A stretch of DNA of 64,000 nucleotides from Modestobacter sp. DSM 44400 (GTDB lineage Bacteria > Actinomycetota > Actinomycetes > Mycobacteriales > Geodermatophilaceae): assembly GCF_900107175.1 (NCBI RefSeq), contig NZ_FNOZ01000003.1, forward strand, positions 1-64,000, in the 5' to 3' direction. The notes under the pieces are model-generated. The model was given only the letters and a program-made list of their open reading frames with translations, did not search any database and was not told where the DNA came from. Positions 59,046 to 64,000 of this stretch are shown here, in pieces. Both the position numbers and the translations under genes were made by a program. Every line of letters begins with the position of its first letter. Within the stretch, counting starts at the first letter, position 1.

Positions 59046-59114
59046 CTCGGAGGAGCCGTTCCCAGGACGGGGCAGCTGCGAGGGGCTGCTCTCGGGCATA
59101 CGGTCGGCCAGTGC

Positions 59115-59431
59115 TGGGCCAGGACAGAGTCGACCACGTCGTCGTGCGGACCGGCCGGGCCGACGCTCCAGAGCACCGCCGCCCTCCGGCCGGGCACCAC
59201 GGCGCCGGGCAGCAGCAGCGCCGCAGCGGCCCGGGGGCGCACCTGGTGGTCCACCGACACGGCCGGGCAGGCGTAGACGTCGCGGAACAGCCGGCGCCAG
59301 GTCGAACCGCGCAGCTCGGTCGCCGTCAGCATTCCGTCGGCCACCGCGGCCGAGCCGCGGAACACCCGGCCGGACAGCGCGCCGGGGTGCGACGGGCGGG
59401 TACGGGCACGACGGGAGCCTGGCCGACCGAC
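59115..59431 (-). pseudogene. DUF559 protein, N-terminal fragment
   Basis: Minus strand encodes the N-terminal domain that precedes DUF559 nuclease domains in actinobacteria: HPGALSGRVFRGSAAVADGM, LTATELRGSTWRRLFRDVYA and RAAAALLLPGAVVPGRRAAV, ending near DDVVDSVL where IS3 and other sequence begins. No convincing start codon remains upstream. It complements the C-terminal fragment at 52785-53270: both are on the minus strand, in the correct order, with roughly 45 middle residues lost. Confidence 0.75.
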
Positions 59432-59473
59432 CCGCGCCGCGGCCCGGTTCTCCCGTCCACAGGCGGCCGCCTC

Positions 59474-59539
59474 GACTCGGGTGGCGACCTGGTGCGGCCT
59501 CGGCCGGTCCGGACACCACAACAGCTCGCCACTCGGGTC
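59474..59539. repeat. Imperfect inverted repeat, copy B
   Basis: gactcgggtggcgacctggtg is mirrored by caccacaacagctcgccactcgggtc. Related to copy A at 52724-52783. The two copies bracket the split DUF559 gene outside its N- and C-terminal ends. Confidence 0.65.
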
Positions 59540-59602
59540 GGATCGAACGGCGGCTCAGGAGGGGTGCGGCGGGGCCGCCGGGACGGTGGGAGGATTGCGG
59601 TC

Positions 59603-60586
59603 ATGCAGCCGAACCGCCCCGCCCGACCCGACCCGCGCGCCGACCCCCGAGCCGCTGCCCAGCAGGCCCGGATGGCGGCCTCGCTGGCCGGCGCGGTCGA
59701 CCTCGCGGCCGTGAAGGCGCGCTCGGAGGCGGCCGCCCGTGCCCAGGCCGCACCGCCGCCCACGGCGGCCGCCCCGGTGGGCGCGCCCGGCAGCGCCGTG
59801 GTCAACGTCGACGAGTCCACCTTCCAGTCCGAAGTGCTCGACCGTTCCTTCCAGGTGCCGGTGGTGCTGGACCTGTGGGCCGAGTGGTGCGGGCCGTGCA
59901 AGCAGCTGTCCCCGGTGCTGGAGCGACTGGCCACCGAGGGCGGCGGCACCTGGGTGCTGGCCAAGGTCGACGTGGACGCCAACCCCGCGCTGGCCCAGGG
60001 CCTGCAGGTGCAGGGCATCCCGGCGGTCAAGGCGGTGTGGCAGGGCCAGCTGGTCGCGGAGTTCACCGGCGCCATCCCCGAGGAGCAGGCCCGCCAGTTC
60101 GTCACCGAGCTGGTCGCGGCGACCACCGGGGGAGCGGTGCCCGGCGCCGAGGGCGAGGACGAGGCCACCGACGCCGAGGACCCCCGGCTGGATGCTGCCG
60201 AGGCCGCGCTGGACCGGGGCGACCTGGCCGCCGCCGAGGCTGCCTACACCGAGATGCTGGCCACCGAGCCCGACCACCCGGTGGCCGGCCTGGCGCTGCG
60301 CCAGGTGCAGCTGTTCCGCCGCGCCGAGGAGGCCGGCCCGGACGCGCTGGCCGCCGCGGACGCCGCGCCCGACGACGTCGCCGCGCAGACCTGCGCCGCG
60401 GACTTCCTGCTCGGCACCGGCAACGTCGAGGCGGCCTTCGACCGGCTGCTCGACGTCGTCCGGCGCACCGCGGGGGAGGACCGCGACATGGCGCGCAAGC
60501 ACCTCGTGGAGCTCTTCGTCGTCGTCGGCGACGACGATCCCCGGGTGGGTGCCGCCCGGCGGGCGCTCACTCTCGCGCTCTTCTGA
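59603..60586 (+). CDS. Thioredoxin-TPR protein (CnoX/YbbN-like)
   Basis: 327 residues from ATG 59603 with GGGAGGA upstream. A disordered Ala-rich N-terminus of about 65 residues is followed by a thioredoxin domain (VPVVLDLWAEWCGPCKQLSP, Cys96 and Cys99; GIPAVKAVWQG) and a helical TPR region (LDAAEAALDRGDLAAAEAAY, VEAAFDRLLDVVRRTAG). CnoX in E. coli is a chlorine-activated holdase that hands clients to GroEL. Unlike E. coli CnoX, which lacks the active CxxC, this protein keeps a full CGPC and may retain redox activity. Confidence 0.88.
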   Translation: MQPNRPARPDPRADPRAAAQQARMAASLAGAVDLAAVKARSEAAARAQAAPPPTAAAPVGAPGSAVVNVDESTFQSEVLDRSFQVPVVLDLWAEWCGPCKQLSPVLERLATEGGGTWVLAKVDVDANPALAQGLQVQGIPAVKAVWQGQLVAEFTGAIPEEQARQFVTELVAATTGGAVPGAEGEDEATDAEDPRLDAAEAALDRGDLAAAEAAYTEMLATEPDHPVAGLALRQVQLFRRAEEAGPDALAAADAAPDDVAAQTCAADFLLGTGNVEAAFDRLLDVVRRTAGEDRDMARKHLVELFVVVGDDDPRVGAARRALTLALF

Positions 60587-60633
60587 CCGTCCGGGCGGTG
60601 CGGCATGCGGAGCATCCCGCACCGCCCGGACGG
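60587..60633. terminator. Bidirectional 17-bp hairpin
   Basis: Arms 60587-60603 and 60617-60633 (ccgtccgggcggtgcgg type) are perfectly complementary, with a small atgc/gcat pair in the loop. It starts at the first base after the thioredoxin gene's stop and lies between convergent genes. Confidence 0.8.
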
Positions 60634-60677
60634 AACCGGAGGGACGCTCGGCGCAGCCGAGACCTGGCTCTCCCTGG

Positions 60678-62084
60678 TCAGCCGATGCCGCAGGAGGACT
60701 CGCCCTCGACCACGCCACTGCGGAAGACGTCGACCAGCTGGAAACCGCTGAGGCCGACGTCGCCGAGCACGTCGGGGTCATCGCTGTAGCCCAGCAGGAA
60801 CTGCACGCTCTCGTCGGCGTCGCCCGGCGAGATCGTGATGCCGTTGACCTCTCCGCTCAGCACGGACCGGGTGAATGCCCCGGTGAGGCAGACCGCCGAC
60901 CGGGCGGCGTCCTGATCGTCGGTGGACAGCCCCAGCTGGTCGCGCGCGGCCAGGCTGTACGGGATCGCCACCGCGGTCAGCACCGCGTAGTCGCCCAGCT
61001 CCTCGTACACCGGTCGGACCAGGTCGGTCTCGTCGTAGCCGACGGTGTCCTTGTTGGCGCAGAAGACGAGATCGGCCTGCTCGTTGCCCTGCCCGGCGCA
61101 GTCCGGCGCCGTGCCGGAGAAGGGGACGACGTCCGGCGCGGCGAAGGTCTCGCCGCGCGCGGTGAAGGTTCTACTCCAGAAGGTCGACAGTGACTCCGTC
61201 ACCAGCTGCTGCGTCACCGGGTAGCTGGCGTTGCCCTGGGTGGCGGCGTCCGCGGGGTCGAACTCGCGCTGGGTGTAGATCCGGTCGGCACCGAACTCGT
61301 CACGGCAGGCCGTCGGCCCGTCGTCGAAGCCCTGCTGGAACGCCGACACCCGGTCGAACAGCGAGCCGTGCGCCTCGCTCTCGTTGAGGTCGGTGCCGAC
61401 CGGATCGCGCAGCAGCAGGTAGCCGCGCAGCACGTCGTCCAGCTCCGGCGTCCGGATCGTGGTGTGCGGGGCGTTCCCGTCGGCCACCCACGCCGTCCAG
61501 GCGCCGGCGAAGCAGTCGGCCTGCGTCTCGATCGCGATCGAGGCCTGCAGCGGGTAGCCGACCCGCCCCTGGATGGCGTGCCCGAACTCGTGCGCCATCA
61601 CCAGCGCCGGCAGGAACCGCCCGTACTCGTTGGCCAGGTCCTGCAGGAAAGCCCGGTCGTACTGGATGGCGTCGCCGTTGGGGTACTCGTTGCTGGGCGG
61701 GCAGTAGAAGGCGTTGTCCTCGACCGCGTCCGGCGTCTCACCGCACCCGATCTGCCCGCCCGGGTACTGCGTCGGGTCGATGTTGGCCGGATCGACGGAG
61801 TAGTAGCCGCCGCGCAGCGGGGTGAACTCCTGGCCGAAAGTGTCCGGGAACTGGTTTTGCCAGAAGACGTTCAGGTCGACCAGGGCGTTGCGGGCCAGCT
61901 GGTCGATCTCGTCCTCGGTCGCCCCGATCACCGGGAAGTCCTGCGACTGCACCGTGCCGACCTGCCCGGTGGCCGGGCTGGCGCTGCCGACCACGAAGGT
62001 CACCCCGCAGCCGGCCAGCACCGGCAGGGCCGCAATGCTGACGACGACGACGGCGGCCAGCAGCCGGCGGGACGGAGAGGGCAT
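60678..62084 (-). CDS. Neutral zinc metallopeptidase lipoprotein
   Basis: 468 residues from ATG 62084. Signal peptide LLAAVVVVSIAALPVLAGC with lipobox LAGC indicates a lipid-anchored exported protein. Zinc site HEFGH at residues 165-169 (LVMAHEFGHAIQGRVG), with a downstream EIETQADCFAGAW-type Glu ligand (IAIETQADCFAGAW). This matches the putative neutral zinc metallopeptidase family (PF04228-like) of actinobacteria. Several cysteines in the C-terminal half could form disulfides. Substrate unknown. Confidence 0.85.
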   Translation of the reverse strand: MPSPSRRLLAAVVVVSIAALPVLAGCGVTFVVGSASPATGQVGTVQSQDFPVIGATEDEIDQLARNALVDLNVFWQNQFPDTFGQEFTPLRGGYYSVDPANIDPTQYPGGQIGCGETPDAVEDNAFYCPPSNEYPNGDAIQYDRAFLQDLANEYGRFLPALVMAHEFGHAIQGRVGYPLQASIAIETQADCFAGAWTAWVADGNAPHTTIRTPELDDVLRGYLLLRDPVGTDLNESEAHGSLFDRVSAFQQGFDDGPTACRDEFGADRIYTQREFDPADAATQGNASYPVTQQLVTESLSTFWSRTFTARGETFAAPDVVPFSGTAPDCAGQGNEQADLVFCANKDTVGYDETDLVRPVYEELGDYAVLTAVAIPYSLAARDQLGLSTDDQDAARSAVCLTGAFTRSVLSGEVNGITISPGDADESVQFLLGYSDDPDVLGDVGLSGFQLVDVFRSGVVEGESSCGIG

Positions 62085-62140
62085 GAGCTCCCGATCGGTC
62101 GGGCCGGGACGATCCGGCAGGCCGTTCCATCCTGCCGGAC

Positions 62141-62184
62141 CCGGTGGTCCCCCGCCCTCTCGAGGGAGGGCGGGGGACCACCGG
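62141..62184. terminator. 19-bp perfect hairpin between glgB and metallopeptidase
   Basis: Arms 62141-62159 and 62166-62184 (ccggtggtcccccgccctc type) around a 6-nt loop. It follows the glgB stop by 12 bp on the minus strand and probably ends glgB transcription. Confidence 0.8.
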
Positions 62185-62196
62185 CCGGACTCAGGC

Positions 62197-64000
62197 CTAG
62201 GGGATGTCGAGCCCCTCGACGCCGCCGGAGGCCTCGCCGGCCGCCTGCTCCGGGTCGGCCGCCGCCTCGTCGGGGTCGGGCCCCTCGTGGACCAACCACA
62301 CCGTGGCCAGGGGGGGCGCGGTCAGCGTTGCCGAGTAGGGCTGCCCGTGCCAGGATTCCGCCACCGCGTCCACGCCGCCGTAGTTGCCGACCCCCGAGCC
62401 GCCGTAGCCGTCGAAGTCGGTGTTGATCAGCTCGCGCCAGCGACCCCCGCGGGGCAGCCCGATCCGGTACTCCTGGTGCGGATTGCCGGCGAAGTTCGCC
62501 ACGCAGGCCAGCACCTGGCCGTCGGCGCCGTAGCGCAGGAACGACAGCGTGTTGCCGCCCGCGTCGTTCGCGTCGATCCACTGGAAGCCGGCCGGGTCGG
62601 AGTCCTGGGAGTACAGCGCCTCGGTGTCCTTGTAGACGGTGTTGAGGTCGCGGACCAGCCGCAGGACGCCGGAGTGCGCCGGATCGTCGAGGTGCCACCA
62701 GTCCAGCGAGCGGCTCTCCGCCCACTCCGACAGCTGGCCGAACTCCGAGCCCATGAACAGCAGCTGCTTGCCCGGGTGCGCCCACATGTACCCCAGGAAG
62801 GCGCGCAGGTTGGCCAGCTGCTGCCAGTGGTCCCCGGGCATCTTCCGCAGCAGGGAGCCCTTGCCGTAAACGACCTCGTCGTGGCTGATAGGCAGCACGT
62901 AATTCTCGGAGAAGGCGTAGACCAGGGAGAACGTCAGCTGGTTGTGGTGGAAGCTGCGGTGCACCGGCTGCTTGGACATGTAGGCCAGCGAGTCGTGCAT
63001 CCAGCCCATGTTCCACTTGAAGCCGAAGCCCAGACCGCCCAGGTGGGTGGCCCGGGTGACCCCCGGCCAGGACGTCGACTCCTCGGCGATGGTCACCACG
63101 CCGGGGATCTCGCGGTAGAGCGTGGCGTTCATCTCCTGCAGGAACGCCACCGCCTCGAGGTTCTCCCGTCCGCCGTAGACGTTGGGCGTCCACTCGCCGT
63201 CGTTGCGGGAGTAGTCCAGGTAGAGCATCGAGGCGACGGCGTCGACCCGGATGCCGTCGACGTGGAACTCCTTGCACCAGAACAGGGCGTTGGCGACCAG
63301 GAAGTTGCGCACCTCGGAGCGACCGAAGTCGAAGACGTAGGTGCCCCAGTCTGGCTGCTCCCCGCGGCGCGGGTCGCCGTGCTCGTAGAGGGCGGTGCCG
63401 TCGAATCGGCCCAGCGCCCACTCGTCCTTGGGGAAGTGCCCGGGCACCCAGTCGACGATGATCCCCAGCCCGGCCTGGTGCGCCCGGTCGATGAGGTACC
63501 GGAGGTCGTCCGGGCTGCCGAACCGGGAGGTGGGGGCGTAGTAAGAGGTGACCTGGTAGCCCCACGAGCCGCCGAAGGGGTGCTCGGCCAGCGGCATGAA
63601 CTCCAGGTGCGTGAACCCCGCGTCGGTGGCGTAGGCGACCAGCTCGTCGGCCATGTCCCGGTAGGACAGGCCCTGCCGCCAGGAGCCGGCGTGCACCTCG
63701 TAGACGCTCATCGGGCGCTGGTGCCAGTTGCCCTCGGCCCGCTGGGTCATCCACTCGTCGTCGCCCCACACGTGGGCGGACTCGGTGACGACCGAGGCGT
63801 TGGACGGCGGGACCTCGGTGGCGAAGGCCATCGGGTCGGACTTGACCACCCACTGCCCGTCGGTACCGAGCACGTGGAAGCGATAGCGGGTGCCCACCTG
63901 CACGCCCGGGATGAAGACCTCCCAGACGCCGGAGGAGCCCAGTGACCGCAGCGGGTAGGCGCGGGCCTCCCAGTAGTCGAAGTCGCCGGTCACCTTCACG
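62197..64000 (-). CDS. glgB: 1,4-alpha-glucan branching enzyme (5' end outside window)
   Basis: At least 600 residues of a GH13 branching enzyme, which makes alpha-1,6 branches in glycogen. Visible parts: CBM48 end ([20 protein letters not shown]), catalytic barrel with [21 protein letters not shown], nucleophile segment [18 protein letters not shown], acid/base [13 protein letters not shown] and [17 protein letters not shown], and the C-terminal all-beta domain. The reading continues past position 64000, so the start and N-terminal domain are missing here. The last ~25 residues are Ala/Glu/Gly-rich. Confidence 0.96.
   Translation of the reverse strand, partial: VKVTGDFDYWEARAYPLRSLGSSGVWEVFIPGVQVGTRYRFHVLGTDGQWVVKSDPMAFATEVPPSNASVVTESAHVWGDDEWMTQRAEGNWHQRPMSVYEVHAGSWRQGLSYRDMADELVAYATDAGFTHLEFMPLAEHPFGGSWGYQVTSYYAPTSRFGSPDDLRYLIDRAHQAGLGIIVDWVPGHFPKDEWALGRFDGTALYEHGDPRRGEQPDWGTYVFDFGRSEVRNFLVANALFWCKEFHVDGIRVDAVASMLYLDYSRNDGEWTPNVYGGRENLEAVAFLQEMNATLYREIPGVVTIAEESTSWPGVTRATHLGGLGFGFKWNMGWMHDSLAYMSKQPVHRSFHHNQLTFSLVYAFSENYVLPISHDEVVYGKGSLLRKMPGDHWQQLANLRAFLGYMWAHPGKQLLFMGSEFGQLSEWAESRSLDWWHLDDPAHSGVLRLVRDLNTVYKDTEALYSQDSDPAGFQWIDANDAGGNTLSFLRYGADGQVLACVANFAGNPHQEYRIGLPRGGRWRELINTDFDGYGGSGVGNYGGVDAVAESWHGQPYSATLTAPPLATVWLVHEGPDPDEAAADPEQAAGEASGGVEGLDIP

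Overview
This is a very GC-rich actinobacterial chromosome segment. GTG starts are frequent, stop/start overlaps such as GTGA and ATGA are common, and the gene block argS-lysA-hom-thrC-thrB-rho-rpmE-prfA-prmC-tsaC-glyA-wecA-atp is typical of Actinobacteria. Protein style and a Scy/FilP-like gene beside ccr suggest Geodermatophilaceae (Blastococcus/Geodermatophilus/Modestobacter-like). That family assignment is inference, because no rRNA is present.

Layout: (1) 1-2590 is the decayed end of an integrated element abutting tRNA-Arg(CCG): an IS5-type transposase end, a broken relaxase tail, a frameshifted excisionase-like HTH, an intact toxin/antitoxin-like pair and a tyrosine integrase lacking its catalytic domain. 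(2) 2750-4250 encodes two exported or membrane proteins (DUF305, DUF3105). (3) 4411-19505 is the housekeeping block for arginyl-tRNA, lysine and threonine synthesis, Rho, L31, RF1, PrmC, TsaC, GlyA and WecA. (4) 19502-28867 is the ATP synthase operon (atpI-like, atpZ, B, E, F, H, A, G, D, C) plus a DUF2550 gene. A 786-bp gap between atpD and atpC holds tandem copies of the atpD 3' end, a hairpin and a small ORF. (5) 28959-51173 carries, interleaved with other genes, the components of an ethylmalonyl-CoA pathway: cobalamin adenosyltransferase, ethylmalonyl-CoA mutase, a duplicated-and-fused 3-hydroxybutyryl-CoA dehydrogenase, Ccr, epimerase, thiolase and MeaB. The same stretch has MurA with the Cys-to-Asp change, NucS, a class F sortase beside a DUF4397 surface protein, and several decayed genes. 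(6) 52785-59431 is an accessory island. A DUF559 gene is split into a C-terminal piece (52.8-53.3 kb) and an N-terminal piece (59.1-59.4 kb). Between them lie fragments of IS1380, IS1634 and IS3 transposases around an IclR regulator, a chimeric crotonase, an MHS-family permease and a DehI-type 2-haloacid dehalogenase, i.e. a likely haloacid-use cassette. (7) 59603-64000 holds a thioredoxin/TPR protein, a zinc metallopeptidase and glgB, which runs off the end.

How they work together: thiolase, 3-hydroxybutyryl-CoA dehydrogenase, Ccr, epimerase, mutase, MeaB and the adenosyltransferase together could assimilate acetyl-CoA through ethylmalonyl-CoA. A crotonase plus several later enzymes would have to be elsewhere or supplied by the crotonase-like genes seen here. 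The island would import a haloacid (MHS permease), dehalogenate it (DehI) and respond to substrate through IclR. Several genes (argS, murA, adenosyltransferase, mutase, nucS, atpZ, iclR) have a TANNNT hexamer 6-8 nt before the start codon, as expected for leaderless mRNAs. A 56-bp palindromic element occurs three times, each time exactly 4 bp after a stop codon.
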